The position numbers were made by a program, and so were the translations under genes. A DNA stretch of 64,000 bases, taken from contig NZ_JAUKFY010000005.1 of the NCBI RefSeq assembly GCF_030489605.1, positions 186,001-250,000 on the forward strand, in the 5' to 3' direction. Below, piece after piece: positions 48,351-57,501 of the stretch; position 1 is the first letter of the stretch, and every line of letters starts with the position of its first letter. The DNA comes from Brevibacillus laterosporus (GTDB lineage Bacteria; Bacillota; Bacilli; Brevibacillales; Brevibacillaceae). Below the pieces are notes generated by a model, which did no database searches, was not told where the DNA came from, and saw nothing but the letters and a program-made list of their open reading frames with translations.

Positions 48351-49028
48351 ATGTCCAAAGAAAGCGTAGCAAAATATATTGATCACACAGCACTTAAGCC
48401 AGATACAACTAGAGACATGATTGTAAGGCTTTGTGAAGAAGCAAAAGAATACCGATTTGCTTCCGTATGTGTGAACCCTACTTGGGTAAGCTTATGCACG
48501 GAGCTTTTGAAGGAAGCTCCGGAGGTCAAAGTGTGCACGGTTATCGGGTTTCCTTTAGGGGCCAACACTCCTGAGCTGAAAGCCTATGAAACAACCAACG
48601 CTATTGAAAACGGTGCTACTGAAGTAGATATGGTAATAAACGTAGGTGCATTAAAAGATAAAAATGATCAGCTTGTTGAACAAGACATCCGTGCAGTGGT
48701 AGAAGCAGCAAAAGGAAGAGCACTGGTCAAGGTTATTATTGAAACGTGCTTGCTCACTGAAGAAGAAAAAGTACGTGCTTGCGAATTAGCCATGAGAGCT
48801 GGAGCCGATTTTGTGAAGACATCGACAGGCTTTTCAACAGGAGGTGCCACTGTAGAAGATATTGCTTTAATGCGAAAAACAGTAGGTCCCGAGTTAGGTG
48901 TAAAAGCCTCTGGCGGTATTCGCAGCTATGCAGATGTTGAAAAAATGCTTCAAGCTGGCGCCTGCCGGATTGGTGCAAGTGCGGGTGTGTCCATTGTAAA
49001 AGGCGAGGTATCGAACTCACAATACTAG
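48351..49028 (+). CDS. deoC: Deoxyribose-phosphate aldolase
   Basis: 225 residues. This class I aldolase splits 2-deoxyribose-5-phosphate into glyceraldehyde-3-phosphate and acetaldehyde. Motifs: [45 protein letters not shown], the region [13 protein letters not shown], the Schiff-base lysine in [14 protein letters not shown], and VKASGGIRS. The ATG follows GAGGGATATAC. It forms an operon with pdp and completes deoxyribonucleoside breakdown under DeoR. Unlike the B. subtilis cluster there is no nucleoside transporter nupC between the genes. A strong terminator begins 24 bases after the stop. Confidence 0.96.
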   Translation: MSKESVAKYIDHTALKPDTTRDMIVRLCEEAKEYRFASVCVNPTWVSLCTELLKEAPEVKVCTVIGFPLGANTPELKAYETTNAIENGATEVDMVINVGALKDKNDQLVEQDIRAVVEAAKGRALVKVIIETCLLTEEEKVRACELAMRAGADFVKTSTGFSTGGATVEDIALMRKTVGPELGVKASGGIRSYADVEKMLQAGACRIGASAGVSIVKGEVSNSQY

Positions 49029-49052
49029 GGCAAGGCATATAGGGATTCATAA

Positions 49053-49102
49053 AAAAAGCGCTTCTCTTCCAGAAGTTATTTCTGCAAGGAGAAGCGCTTT
49101 TT
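49053..49102 (+). terminator. Terminator of pdp-deoC
   Basis: A 14-base perfect stem, AAAAAGCGCTTCTC with GAGAAGCGCTTTTT, closes a 22-base loop. The A- and T-runs on either side allow termination in both directions, also serving the convergent membrane-protein gene. Confidence 0.87.
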
Positions 49103-49157
49103 GTCATGTAAAAAACACTAGCTGTCTTATTGTGCTGTTGTAGGGGGAGCCGAAGTA

Positions 49158-50207
49158 TCAGGTATCATTGATATCTTGTGGAGGATTACGCCTGCCGCTA
49201 AACTGCACGAAAAGAATGCTTAATAAAGCGAGGCCAACATAAGTGATCGTGCTGTAAAGCAAGGGGTACAGAAAGGAGAAGAAGATGCCAAAGAAGGATA
49301 TTATCCCTACAAAGGTTACTAGGGTAAGAACAAGTGGCAGCTCGCTCACCTGCGTCTCTTGAAGTAACGGGTCAGTTAGACTCCGCAGGAGAATGCTTGC
49401 CAGTATAATGACATGTCCGAGACTTATAGGCAGATAAGCATACACACTATACGGCAATTGAGCCATCAAAATTTCCACAATGGGTTTGAGATGGGTATGA
49501 ACATCATGCCAATGCGATAAAATTTGCAAATGAATAAACAATCCAATAACACCAAACAATAAGCTGCTTAATCCGATGCCAAATCGCAACGAGGGGAGTG
49601 ACCTTGTTTCGCGGACCAAAGGAAGAAGCACAGCCAAGCTAAAAAATAGATGCAGGCCAGTAAATAATAATCCATTCCAAAGCCACTTTAGGTTTAGCTG
49701 ATAAGATAGACTGGGTAATGGAATATGAGTTTGAGTGCGATATAAAAACAAGACAATGACGACAGCTCCCAAAATGAACCCTGCGGCTATTTTAGCCAAG
49801 GAGGAGTTGGAGAGCCTAGCGCCAATAAAGACAAGCACCAGGAAAACAAGTAAACCAAGCAGTGATGATAGGGAGGTTGTCTGCTCCAAAAAGAGTGCTT
49901 GATCGGCTAACATGATCCCGCTGTATAAAATGATGATGAGAGCTGTAAAGAAACCAAATACATGAGTGAGCTGTGGCCCGATAAGGTGGGCTAAAAACTG
50001 AGACAGGGAGAATAGCTGATTTCGATAGGCTAGGTGAAGAGATTCATACAGAATCCAAGTCATCGCTACAATAGCCAACATTAAACCAATGGAACCCCAG
50101 GTGCCATAGTAAGTAAAAAACCGCAACCATTCATAACCGCTGAGAAATCCCGCCCCAAGCATTGAGGATGTAAGTAAGGACGTGACACGAAAGGTTTTTT
50201 TTATCAT
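49158..50207 (-). CDS. YkvI-like multi-pass membrane protein
   Basis: 349 residues and almost wholly hydrophobic, with about ten membrane helices and no cleavable signal. The N-terminal phrase TSSMLGAGFLSGYEWLRFF resembles the GAGFASGQE helix-1 motif of YkvI-family proteins, which share the APC/LeuT transporter fold. Transport of an amino acid or similar small solute is therefore possible, but the substrate is unknown. It is a single gene, convergent with pdp-deoC and divergent from the FMN reductase gene. Confidence 0.7.
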   Translation of the reverse strand: MIKKTFRVTSLLTSSMLGAGFLSGYEWLRFFTYYGTWGSIGLMLAIVAMTWILYESLHLAYRNQLFSLSQFLAHLIGPQLTHVFGFFTALIIILYSGIMLADQALFLEQTTSLSSLLGLLVFLVLVFIGARLSNSSLAKIAAGFILGAVVIVLFLYRTQTHIPLPSLSYQLNLKWLWNGLLFTGLHLFFSLAVLLPLVRETRSLPSLRFGIGLSSLLFGVIGLFIHLQILSHWHDVHTHLKPIVEILMAQLPYSVYAYLPISLGHVIILASILLRSLTDPLLQETQVSELPLVLTLVTFVGIISFFGIFFSFLYPLLYSTITYVGLALLSILFVQFSGRRNPPQDINDT

Positions 50208-50421
50208 TGATCATCTTCCTTCTTGTTGGAAAAATGTTGAAGAAGACAAGGAGTTATATCCTGATATCAGTCTATGAGGGAAGCCTGTTCATTCAGAACA
50301 ACAGCTTGATTTTTATACTTATTAAATAAATTTGTTTACTCAAATAATGAGATTCGTTATCATAGAAATAAAACGAAAAGCAATAAATGGAATACTTTTA
50401 TAGAGGGAAGGATGTTTCATA

Positions 50422-50961
50422 ATGAAAATTGTAGGAATAGCGGGCTCGATGAATGCTGAATCCAGCACAAAAAAGGTAATGAAAATTGTTTTGGATTCGG
50501 CAAAGATGGAAGGAGCAGAAGTTGAATTAATTCATTTAGCTGAGTGGCCTCTGCCTCTATATGATGCCAGAAGCGACGTTAGTACGTATCCAGAGATTGT
50601 TCATCAATTTGTGAAGAAAATAGCAGAAGCCGATGCACTTGTGGTTGGTTCCCCGGAATATCATGGAACCATTACAGGTGCTTTGAAAAACTCTTTTGAT
50701 TTTTTGGAAGGACGATTTTTATACGGAAAACCAGTCGCAATTATCGGAGTAGCAGGCGGAAGTATGGGAGCAACTAATACGGTTAACACACTGCAGCTTA
50801 TTTTGCGTAATTTGCATGCTTATCCATTACCAGGTTCTCCGAGTGTTTCTAATTCCTATAAAGCGTTTAAAGAGGACAACACCTTGCAGGACGAACGTCT
50901 TCAAGAACGCTTTGTGAATTTGGGGAAAGAACTGGTTTGGATGACCAAAAAATTAAAATAG
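50422..50961 (+). CDS. NADPH-dependent FMN reductase (azoreductase/chromate reductase family)
   Basis: 179 residues with a flavodoxin-like fold. KIVGIAGSMNAESSTKKV forms the FMN phosphate loop, and ADALVVGSPEYHGTITGALKNSFDFL is the family signature around the isoalloxazine ring, followed by GKPVAIIGVAGGSMG. Members reduce FMN, quinones, azo dyes or chromate with NAD(P)H in the cytosol; the physiological substrate here is not evident. It resembles B. subtilis YhdA/Azr. GAGGGAAGG precedes ATG 50422. It is likely a monocistronic unit. Confidence 0.9.
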   Translation: MKIVGIAGSMNAESSTKKVMKIVLDSAKMEGAEVELIHLAEWPLPLYDARSDVSTYPEIVHQFVKKIAEADALVVGSPEYHGTITGALKNSFDFLEGRFLYGKPVAIIGVAGGSMGATNTVNTLQLILRNLHAYPLPGSPSVSNSYKAFKEDNTLQDERLQERFVNLGKELVWMTKKLK

Positions 50962-51080
50962 GACAATTATTTTAGCAAATGCCGGAAAATCTTTCAACTT
51001 TCCCTTGAAACAAAAGCAAAGAAAGCGGTATGATAGAGTCATATGTCTTTGGGCGATACTGGCTGAAACGAGGGATGAGA

Positions 51081-51533
51081 GTGCCAACTCCAAGTATGGA
51101 AGATTATCTGGAAAGAATATATAGTTTAATTGATACCAAGGGATATGCTCGTGTGTCTGATATTGCAGAAGCGTTAGAGGTGCATCCGTCCTCTGTTACA
51201 AAAATGGTACAGAAACTAGATAAAGACAATTACTTAGTCTATGAAAAATATCGCGGGCTGGTCTTAACGGCTAAAGGAAAAAAAGTAGGCAAACGTTTGG
51301 TGCGGCGACATGCATTACTGGAAGATTTCTTGACGCTGATCGGTGTCGATCAGGATTTAATTTACAAGGACGTTGAGGGAATTGAACACCATTTGAGCTG
51401 GGAATCCATTGCTAGCATAGAGTATTTGGTTCAATTTTTAAAAGAGGATCCTTCGCGTGTTGCTGAACTCATGCGTATTCGGGAAGAAGACGAACAAAAA
51501 GAGGACACGGAAACAAAACCAGATCCCATGTAG
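51081..51533 (+). CDS. mntR: Manganese-responsive transcriptional regulator MntR
   Basis: 150 residues. It is a DtxR-family repressor that binds Mn2+ and shuts off manganese uptake genes. The N-terminal winged helix is [11 protein letters not shown]...[27 protein letters not shown], almost identical to B. subtilis MntR, and the metal-site/dimer segment is [14 protein letters not shown] chose GTG 51081, since GAGGG lies six bases upstream and the start then aligns with B. subtilis MntR; ATG 51075 would abut the Shine-Dalgarno and ATG 51030 has none. The C-terminal tail is acidic and longer than in B. subtilis. The gene stands at the head of the conserved yqh block (mntR = yqhN). Confidence 0.95.
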   Translation: MPTPSMEDYLERIYSLIDTKGYARVSDIAEALEVHPSSVTKMVQKLDKDNYLVYEKYRGLVLTAKGKKVGKRLVRRHALLEDFLTLIGVDQDLIYKDVEGIEHHLSWESIASIEYLVQFLKEDPSRVAELMRIREEDEQKEDTETKPDPM

Positions 51534-51536
51534 CAC

Positions 51537-51566
51537 AAAAGGCAAGCCAGATAAGCTTGCTTTTTT
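51537..51566 (+). terminator. Terminator of mntR
   Basis: GGCAAGC and GCTTGCT form a short stem around a 7-base loop, preceded by AAAA and followed by TTTTT. Confidence 0.75.
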
Positions 51567-51655
51567 GTGTTTGATCCCTAATTTTCAGGAGTAGGATAAC
51601 TATCCTGCCGCATAAACTATTTGTGGATTCATCCTTGTAGGAACGGAGGGAGAAG

Positions 51656-52588
51656 ATGCGAGTAGATGCGGTCTTTGAAGGGGGAGGCATGAAGGGGATA
51701 GCTTTGATTGGGGCGATTACGGCGATGGAACAGCATGGATACCAGTGGGAGAGCGTTGCTGGCACGTCAGCAGGTTCCATTGTCGCCGCTCTGTTGGCTG
51801 CCGGATATCGCCATCAAGAGCTTCGTGAGATATTCGAAACATTAAATTATTTGCAATTTTTAAAAAGAAAGGGCTTGTCGAGAATTCCTTATCTTGGCTC
51901 ATGCTATAACCTGATCGTCCAAAAGGGCTTGTACCCCAGTGATGAAATTGAACGTTTTGTCAGTCAATTGTTACGTAAAAAAGGAATCCGTACCTTTGGT
52001 GATTTGCCGAAAGAAAAACTGCGTATCATCGCTTCTGACATCAGTGCTGGCACCATGCTAACTCTGCCAGATGACCTGCCTGATTTTGAAATTAAGCCAG
52101 AAACCTTCCCGATCGCAAAAGCAGTCCGAATGAGCTGTGCAATCCCCTATTTCTTCCAACCTTATTTTTTATATAAAAATAAGACCCCCCATATCATAGT
52201 AGATGGTGGTCTATTGAGTAATTTTCCCGTTTGGCTTTTTGATTCTAAGGAAAGCCCCTTATGGCCGACCTTTGGCTTTCGTTTAAATGATGAGTCTGTT
52301 CCGGTTCGTCCCCAAACAGTGAAAAGCTTATACGGTTTATCAAAGGCGTTGCTGATGACTATGATGGACGCCCATGATCGGTTTCATGTAAAGAAAGCAG
52401 AAGCTGTTCGCACGGTTTTCATTCCTACCAAGGGCTATAGCTCAATTGATTTCCATTTAACCGCCGCCCAACGACAAGAGTTATTTGATTCAGGGAAAAA
52501 GGCAGCGGAGGACTTCTTAAACAAGTGGGATTTTAATAAATATATAACTGCTTATCGGAGTGAAAAAAATAACAGCTTTCTGGTTTGA
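51656..52588 (+). CDS. yqhO: Patatin-like phospholipase, YqhO family
   Basis: 310 residues. It has the patatin catalytic features: oxyanion loop EGGGMKG (residues 8-14), nucleophile Ser38 in GTSAGS, and the dyad Asp in VDGGLLSNFP near residue 183. There is no signal peptide, so it should be a cytosolic or membrane-associated serine esterase/lipase, possibly acting on phospholipids. Position after mntR and before yqhP/yqhQ matches B. subtilis yqhO. GGAGGGAGAAG precedes the ATG. The last codons lie inside the hairpin that terminates the convergent yqhP. Confidence 0.9.
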   Translation: MRVDAVFEGGGMKGIALIGAITAMEQHGYQWESVAGTSAGSIVAALLAAGYRHQELREIFETLNYLQFLKRKGLSRIPYLGSCYNLIVQKGLYPSDEIERFVSQLLRKKGIRTFGDLPKEKLRIIASDISAGTMLTLPDDLPDFEIKPETFPIAKAVRMSCAIPYFFQPYFLYKNKTPHIIVDGGLLSNFPVWLFDSKESPLWPTFGFRLNDESVPVRPQTVKSLYGLSKALLMTMMDAHDRFHVKKAEAVRTVFIPTKGYSSIDFHLTAAQRQELFDSGKKAAEDFLNKWDFNKYITAYRSEKNNSFLV

Positions 52589-52597
52589 AAGCTGTTA
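52569..52597 (-). terminator. Terminator of yqhQ-yqhP (minus strand)
   Basis: AACAGCTTTC and GAAAGCTGTT form a perfect 10-base stem around a 6-base loop; read on the minus strand it is followed by ATTTTTTTC. It overlaps the 3' end of convergent yqhO. Confidence 0.8.
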
Positions 52598-52933
52598 CTG
52601 ATACATCTTGGGCTTATTTTGTTTCGTTTTATCACGTTTGTCTTTTTTACTGCCTTTACTGCCTTCAATAACCTGAAAGGGATTGGGGCGACGATTAGCT
52701 GTTACAGATCGCTTTAATCCTGGTTTCATTGGTCTGACCTTAGGAGTTTTTTTGGTGAACCGCGGCATGAATTTGCCTGTTTTTAAAAAATTACGCGCAA
52801 GATACAACAGGAGAGCAGAAAAGGCAATTAACGCGATCATTGTACCGGGGTTCTGTAAGAATTCAGTTGTAAAACCTATAACCGCCAACAGCATGATTAT
52901 CCCAAAAACCGGATAAAGAAAGCCTCTTTTCAA
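52595..52933 (-). CDS. yqhP: YqhP-like small membrane protein
   Basis: 112 residues. Two hydrophobic helices near the N-terminus (about residues 5-20 and 28-47) are followed by a strongly basic C-terminal half with KKTPKVRPMKPGLKRS and a Lys-rich end, probably cytoplasmic. Function is unknown. It starts at TTG 52933 preceded by AGAGGTGAAG and lies 28 bases downstream of yqhQ in the same direction, so the two are probably one operon. The name rests on conserved position more than on sequence. Confidence 0.75.
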   Translation of the reverse strand: MKRGFLYPVFGIIMLLAVIGFTTEFLQNPGTMIALIAFSALLLYLARNFLKTGKFMPRFTKKTPKVRPMKPGLKRSVTANRRPNPFQVIEGSKGSKKDKRDKTKQNKPKMYQ

Positions 52934-52961
52934 CTAGCTTCACCTCTTTAAGATAGGTTAC

Positions 52962-53906
52962 TTAACCGGTGGTAGCAAGCTTTTGATTCTTCAAAAATTC
53001 CTGATCCCGTTCCCTCATTTTTTCAAAAGAGGCAATAGCTACTTCCACTTGCGTATCATCAGGTTCTCTTGTTGTGATGCGTTGCAACCAGAGCCCAGGA
53101 TAACCCAAGAAACGAAGAATTGGAATATCTCGCAATAGGTTGGTTCCTTGTAGAACCTCATACGAAACGCCTATTACCACTGGCAACAAGATAATCCGTT
53201 GAACAACACGATCCCACATTGTATGGTAATCAACTAGGGAGTATACAAACACACCGACAATAATGGAAAAAATGAGAAAGCTACTGCCGCAACGGTAGTG
53301 TAGGGTGGAAAAACTTTGCACGTTCTTTACTGTTAATTCTACCCCAGCCTCATACGCGTTAATCACTTTATGTTCAGCACCGTGATATTGAAATAATCGT
53401 TTGATCAGGGGTGTCTGGGCAATCAAGCTAATATAACCGATGAGCAGGAAGAATTTAATTCCGCCTTCAATTAAATTTTGCCACACCCCAGCCGGAACCC
53501 ATTTGCCAAATAGAAAGCCTGCAAGTATGGCTGGTACAACCGTAAATAAAATTTTACCGACTAGAAAAGAAAGAACACCTACCACGGCGACGCCTAATAT
53601 TAGTGTCATCTTAGATGGACCAGAGCTTTTATCTGCCTCGTCATCTGATTCCATGCTGTATTGTTCAGAAGCGAAGTTCAGATGCTTAGCTCCGCTGGCA
53701 CTTGCCTCAATCAATCCAACGATTCCGCGAAGAAATGGAATTTTTTTCAGGTTATTCACCCATGTGATCGTCTTTTTAGGCTCTTCAAAGAATTCAATCT
53801 CCTGATTCTTTCGGCGGATGGCGGTTACGGTCACTTTTCTACCGCCAAACATAACGCCTTCTATTACGGCCTGCCCGCCATATGCCGGCACATTTTGCTG
53901 CTTCAA
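52962..53906 (-). CDS. yqhQ: YqhQ family membrane protein (DUF1385)
   Basis: 314 residues. N-terminal YGGQAVIEGVMFGG and the later AEHKVINAYEAG and HYRCGSSFLIF are the DUF1385/YqhQ signatures. Several membrane helices lie between about residues 100 and 270. Function is not established; the conserved Glu/His/Cys residues hint at a metal-binding or enzymatic membrane protein. Translation starts at TTG 53906, with GGTGAT six bases upstream. It is convergent to yqhO and divergent from yqhR, the same arrangement as in B. subtilis. Confidence 0.92.
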   Translation of the reverse strand: MKQQNVPAYGGQAVIEGVMFGGRKVTVTAIRRKNQEIEFFEEPKKTITWVNNLKKIPFLRGIVGLIEASASGAKHLNFASEQYSMESDDEADKSSGPSKMTLILGVAVVGVLSFLVGKILFTVVPAILAGFLFGKWVPAGVWQNLIEGGIKFFLLIGYISLIAQTPLIKRLFQYHGAEHKVINAYEAGVELTVKNVQSFSTLHYRCGSSFLIFSIIVGVFVYSLVDYHTMWDRVVQRIILLPVVIGVSYEVLQGTNLLRDIPILRFLGYPGLWLQRITTREPDDTQVEVAIASFEKMRERDQEFLKNQKLATTG

Positions 53907-54041
53907 ATTTAATCACCATCCTTATTCCTATTGTAACCGAAAGTTATATCCTTCTGCCACCTAATGTTCCAAGGTACTTTTCGCTATGAATCATTTCATG
54001 TTTTTCCTGGACATAGCCATACTAGTACTGAGGTGATTAAC

Positions 54042-54581
54042 GTGAGTGCAACTATCTCGAAACAACAACGGCTAAAAACAGAGGAATTTGAAGAGCAGCA
54101 ACCCAAAAATCGATCCTCGTCTGATAAAAATGTAAAGGCAAAACCGATTCAGGCGAAAACAATTTTCCAAATTGTTATATGTGGAGCGTTAATCTGGAGT
54201 ATTCTTCGTATCCTTATGCACTTCTTTCAATTTACTCCTTATGGGGTCTATGTCTTTGCTCGTCCGTTCCTTGGCAAAGCTAGAGAGAATTCCTACGAAG
54301 GTCTAGCTTTAGGAGTGGTTATGTTATTTCTGATTATTTTTGTTGCATGCTTGGTGTATCACTTTGTTCTTGGCAACCTTTACAATTGGTGGCTTGGGGC
54401 ATTGTATGGAATTGCGTTTTTTTATTTATTTGGGTATTTTTTTCACATGCATCGCTGGGGATGGGGAGTCTGGAGCACAGAATTTTTCTGGTTTATGTCA
54501 CTAGGGATGTTCATTGGGATGAGCATCGTGGCGGAAAGGTTTGATACCGAGGAAACAAGCAAAAATGAAAGAGACCAATAA
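54042..54581 (+). CDS. yqhR: YqhR-like membrane protein
   Basis: 179 residues. A polar, Gln/Lys-rich N-terminal tail of about 45 residues precedes four predicted membrane helices (starting at TIFQIVICGALIWSILRIL). The family motif PYGVYVFARPFLG is present. Function is unknown. I chose GTG 54042, since GAGGTGATTAA sits directly before it; the frame is open upstream to ATG 53964, but that codon has no site and would lie near the divergent yqhQ promoter. Position between yqhQ and aroQ matches B. subtilis yqhR. Confidence 0.87.
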   Translation: MSATISKQQRLKTEEFEEQQPKNRSSSDKNVKAKPIQAKTIFQIVICGALIWSILRILMHFFQFTPYGVYVFARPFLGKARENSYEGLALGVVMLFLIIFVACLVYHFVLGNLYNWWLGALYGIAFFYLFGYFFHMHRWGWGVWSTEFFWFMSLGMFIGMSIVAERFDTEETSKNERDQ

Positions 54582-54644
54582 TGTAGCGATGAAAAGAATA
54601 TGGTAAGATAGACAGAGATTAAGGGGGAAGGGAGATGACCAACT

Positions 54645-55094
54645 ATGATCTCTGTCTTGGTATTAAATGGACCCAATTTACATGCATTAGGGAAACGTGA
54701 GCCTGCTATTTATGGCCAGGATACGTTAGAAGATATTGTAGCGCATTTGCAAGAGGTAGCAAATGAACTGCATGTCTCAATCGGACATCTTCAATCCAAT
54801 CATGAAGGTGTGCTAATCGATGCTATTCATGATGCACGAGATGTATACGATGGGATCATTATGAATCCTGGGGCGTTTACTCACTATAGCTATGCGATTC
54901 GTGATGCGGTAGCCAGTGTGTCGCTGCCTCTGATCGAGGTCCACATCTCCAATGTTCACAAGCGTGAAGAGTTCCGTCATACGTCTGTCATTGCCCCTGT
55001 AGCGTTGGGACAGATTGTCGGACTGGGCAATGCAGGATACGAATGGGCATTACGGGCCATGGTTCGCCATTTGCAGCACAACAGAAGTACATAG
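54645..55094 (+). CDS. aroQ: Type II 3-dehydroquinate dehydratase
   Basis: 149 residues, the usual length. It converts 3-dehydroquinate to 3-dehydroshikimate in the shikimate pathway (cytosolic dodecamer). Motifs: VLNGPNLHALGKREPAIYG (with the active-site Tyr and flexible-lid Arg), NHEGVLIDAIHDA, NPGAFTHYSYAIRDA and IEVHISNVHKREEFRHTSVIAP, the last holding the catalytic His region. AAGGGGGAAGGGAG precedes ATG 54645. It is followed 27 bases later by the peptidase gene and probably cotranscribed with it and efp. Confidence 0.96.
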   Translation: MISVLVLNGPNLHALGKREPAIYGQDTLEDIVAHLQEVANELHVSIGHLQSNHEGVLIDAIHDARDVYDGIIMNPGAFTHYSYAIRDAVASVSLPLIEVHISNVHKREEFRHTSVIAPVALGQIVGLGNAGYEWALRAMVRHLQHNRST

Positions 55095-55121
55095 AAGTCA
55101 ACCAGGATGGGAGAGATCATG

Positions 55122-56195
55122 ATGTCGCATCGTTTGGAAAAACTAAGAGCTGTATTGAAGGAACAAAATGTAGATGCACTCATTATTGAAAGCGAAGTAA
55201 ATCGTCAGTATATTAGTAATTTTAGTGGTTCCACAGGATGGGCAATTATATCTTTGGACCAAGCTAAATTTGTCACAGATTTCCGCTATATCGAACAAGC
55301 TACGAACGAATGTAGAGATTTTGAAGTCATTAATAATAAACGTCAAGCATTGCCGACGATAAAACAAGTGCTCCAAGATATGAAGGCAGCAAAGGTTGGA
55401 TTTGAGGCGGAACATACAAGCTATGCGACCTTTGAAGCTTGGAAGCAGACGTTAGACAATGTAGAGTTAGTGGCTACGAAGGGTCTTGTGGAGAAATTGC
55501 GTTTGTACAAAGACGAAGCGGAAATCGCTATTATGAGACAGGCAGCCCAATTATCTGATGCTGCTTTTGCTCATGTGATTAAAATAATTAAACCGGGAAT
55601 TCGTGAAATGGACGTAGCCAGTGAGCTGGAATACTATCTTCGTAAGCACGGTGCAAAAGGCTCCGGATTTGACATTATTGTAGCTTCAGGCAAACGAGGG
55701 GCCTTGCCGCATGGTCGTGCCAGTGAAAAAGTAATTGAAGCGGGAGATATGGTAACGATTGATTTTGGGGCACATTACAAGGGTTATCACTCTGATATGA
55801 CACGTACCTTTGCTGTTGGCGAACCTGATCCGAAAATGAAGGAAATCTACGAGATTGTTTTGCGGGCAGAGCTGGAAGGTGTGAATCGGGTAAAGGTTGG
55901 GATGACTGGTAAAGAAGTAGATGCATTGACGCGTGACATCATTAAAGAAGCAGGATATGGAGATTACTACGGTCACGCTGCAGGGCATGGCTTAGGGATG
56001 GACGTCCATGAGGCGCCTGCGGTCTCGATGCTTTCAGAAACGGTACTTGAGCCGGGTATGGTGATAACAATTGAGCCGGGCATTTATGTGGAAGGCCTTG
56101 GTGGAGTACGTATTGAAGATGATGTGGTATTAACTGAAAATGGAATCGAGATTCTGAACAAAACGCCAAAAGAGTTGCTGATTTTGCCGGTATAA
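55122..56195 (+). CDS. pepP: Xaa-Pro aminopeptidase (M24 family, YqhT)
   Basis: 357 residues from this start. An N-terminal creatinase-like domain is followed by the pita-bread metallopeptidase domain. Metal ligands are visible: the two Asp in TIDFGAHYKGYHSDMTRTF, His in GHAAGHGLGMDVHEAP, Glu in IEPGIYVEGLGGVRIED and the last Glu in that stretch. It removes N-terminal residues before proline using a dinuclear metal centre. Start choice: GGGAGAG lies 3 bases before ATG 55119 and 6 before ATG 55122; I prefer 55122. An in-frame ATG at 55107 has little upstream support. It precedes efp, as in B. subtilis; EF-P also deals with proline, at the ribosome. Confidence 0.93.
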   Translation: MSHRLEKLRAVLKEQNVDALIIESEVNRQYISNFSGSTGWAIISLDQAKFVTDFRYIEQATNECRDFEVINNKRQALPTIKQVLQDMKAAKVGFEAEHTSYATFEAWKQTLDNVELVATKGLVEKLRLYKDEAEIAIMRQAAQLSDAAFAHVIKIIKPGIREMDVASELEYYLRKHGAKGSGFDIIVASGKRGALPHGRASEKVIEAGDMVTIDFGAHYKGYHSDMTRTFAVGEPDPKMKEIYEIVLRAELEGVNRVKVGMTGKEVDALTRDIIKEAGYGDYYGHAAGHGLGMDVHEAPAVSMLSETVLEPGMVITIEPGIYVEGLGGVRIEDDVVLTENGIEILNKTPKELLILPV

Positions 56196-56236
56196 ATTAT
56201 ACTATGTAAGGTTGAGTTATATTTAGGAGGAAAAGC

Positions 56237-56794
56237 ATGATTTCTGTAAACGATTTTCGCACTGGTTTAACTATTGAAGTTGACGGTAATATTTATTCAG
56301 TACTTGAATTCCAACACGTAAAACCAGGAAAAGGTGCGGCATTCGTTCGTTCCAAACTGCGTAACCTGCGCAATGGTAACGTAACGGAAATGACCTTCCG
56401 TGGTGGAGAAAAAGTAAACCCTGCTCGTATTGAATCAAGCACAATGCAATACCTGTATGCAAGCGGTGATGATTATACGTTCATGAATACAGAAACGTAT
56501 GAGCAAATCACTTTTACAAAACAACAAATTGAGCATGAGTTGAAATTCCTTAAAGAAAACATGAATGTTCAGATCATGCAATATAATGGCGAGACGATCG
56601 GTATCCAGCTTCCAAACACAGTTGAATTGGAAGTTACAGAAACAGAACCAGGTATTAAAGGTGATACAGCTACAGGTGCTTCTAAAAAAGCAACGTTGGA
56701 AACTGGCTTTATCGTAAACGTACCATTGTTCGTTAACCAAGGTGACAAGTTGATCATTGATACTCGTACTCAAGCGTACGTATCTCGTGCATAA
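56237..56794 (+). CDS. efp: Translation elongation factor P
   Basis: 185 residues, the standard three-domain length. It binds between the P and E sites and relieves ribosomes stalled on proline runs. Domain 1 ends in the loop [15 protein letters not shown] with Lys32 at the tip, the residue that is 5-aminopentanol-modified in B. subtilis. The C-terminal domain has [19 protein letters not shown] and [30 protein letters not shown] precedes the ATG. A strong terminator follows within 30 bases of the stop. Confidence 0.97.
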   Translation: MISVNDFRTGLTIEVDGNIYSVLEFQHVKPGKGAAFVRSKLRNLRNGNVTEMTFRGGEKVNPARIESSTMQYLYASGDDYTFMNTETYEQITFTKQQIEHELKFLKENMNVQIMQYNGETIGIQLPNTVELEVTETEPGIKGDTATGASKKATLETGFIVNVPLFVNQGDKLIIDTRTQAYVSRA

Positions 56795-56821
56795 GTAAAA
56801 TAATTACACAGTATAGCAAAG

Positions 56822-56850
56822 AAAAACTGCCGATTTTCGGTAGTTTTTTT
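56822..56850 (+). terminator. Terminator of efp
   Basis: AAAACTGCCGA and TCGGTAGTTTT pair (one G:T wobble) over a 3-base loop and run into T7. Confidence 0.87.
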
Positions 56851-56889
56851 GCTGTCTGACGCTAGCGTCTTCGAGGGAGACATAAAAAC

Positions 56890-56928
56890 AAGCCTCTAGT
56901 CTGAAGTGAATCTAGGGCTTTTTTTTTA
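56890..56928. terminator. Hairpin terminator, chiefly for the minus-strand DUF1349 gene
   Basis: AAGCCTCTAG pairs with CTAGGGCTT (one bulged base) around a 12-base loop. T-runs lie on both sides (TTTTTTTT on plus, GTTTTTATG on minus), so it may work in both directions. It ends at the DUF1349 stop codon. Confidence 0.7.
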
Positions 56929-57501
56929 TTATTTCCCTGCTCGAATGTCGCGTATTGTCATTCGTTCAAGCTGGAGAAAAGCAAAATCACTGATTAAGCC
57001 TTCACCTGTTGGGGATTGAGAAACGATCCCTACTTTTACAGTATCGCTAACTGGCAAACTGAAATATCTAATCATTTGAAATTTTTCCCCATCCAAGGAA
57101 TAATGCAAGGCGAAGGTATCCCCTTTTCTGGCCATTTGCAGCCATGCACTTTTATTCGGAATAGATGGTCCGTTAGCATCATCAGATACACCATTAGTTA
57201 CTACACTTACAATCGAGTATGTATGAAAGTCCGTTAATTCCAAACAAAGCTTCGCCCAAATCGTCTCGTTTTCCATGACCATGAGAACGGCTGCATCATA
57301 CGTTGACAGAAATTGATGGCTTACTTTAGAACGTAGAACAAAATCCCCCTGAATATCTGTATAGAGAAAAGGGGCGTTTAACTGCCGTTCTCCATTAGCT
57401 GGATTGATAAAAAAGTCAGATTTTGAAGGGGCAGAAAGCTGGACAAGGTTATCCTTCATAGTTATGTCTGCTTCATTTATCCATTTGTTAAAAAGATTCA
57501 T
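56929..57501 (-). CDS. DUF1349 domain protein (concanavalin-like fold)
   Basis: 190 residues, no signal peptide or membrane segment. The pattern of short strands with KSDFFINPANG, FLYTDIQGDFVLRSKV, AAVLMVMENETIWAKLC, SAWLQMARKGDTFALHYSLDGEKF and KVGIVSQSPTGEG is that of the DUF1349/YesU family, whose members have a lectin-like beta-sandwich and are thought to bind or act on carbohydrate. No specific function can be given. AGGAG precedes the ATG. It is divergent from the ECF sigma gene and belongs to the block inserted between efp and yqhV. Confidence 0.87.
   Translation of the reverse strand: MNLFNKWINEADITMKDNLVQLSAPSKSDFFINPANGERQLNAPFLYTDIQGDFVLRSKVSHQFLSTYDAAVLMVMENETIWAKLCLELTDFHTYSIVSVVTNGVSDDANGPSIPNKSAWLQMARKGDTFALHYSLDGEKFQMIRYFSLPVSDTVKVGIVSQSPTGEGLISDFAFLQLERMTIRDIRAGK

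Noticed and set aside
50340-50370. Imperfect palindrome near ATAATGAGATTCGTTATCAT upstream of the FMN reductase gene, looking like a Fur/PerR box.
   Set aside because: Only about half of the positions are symmetrical and it departs from both consensus boxes at key bases.
51030-51080. Longer MntR reading from ATG 51030.
   Set aside because: No ribosome site there, and the GTG at 51081 gives an N-terminus aligned with known MntR and a well-spaced GAGGG.
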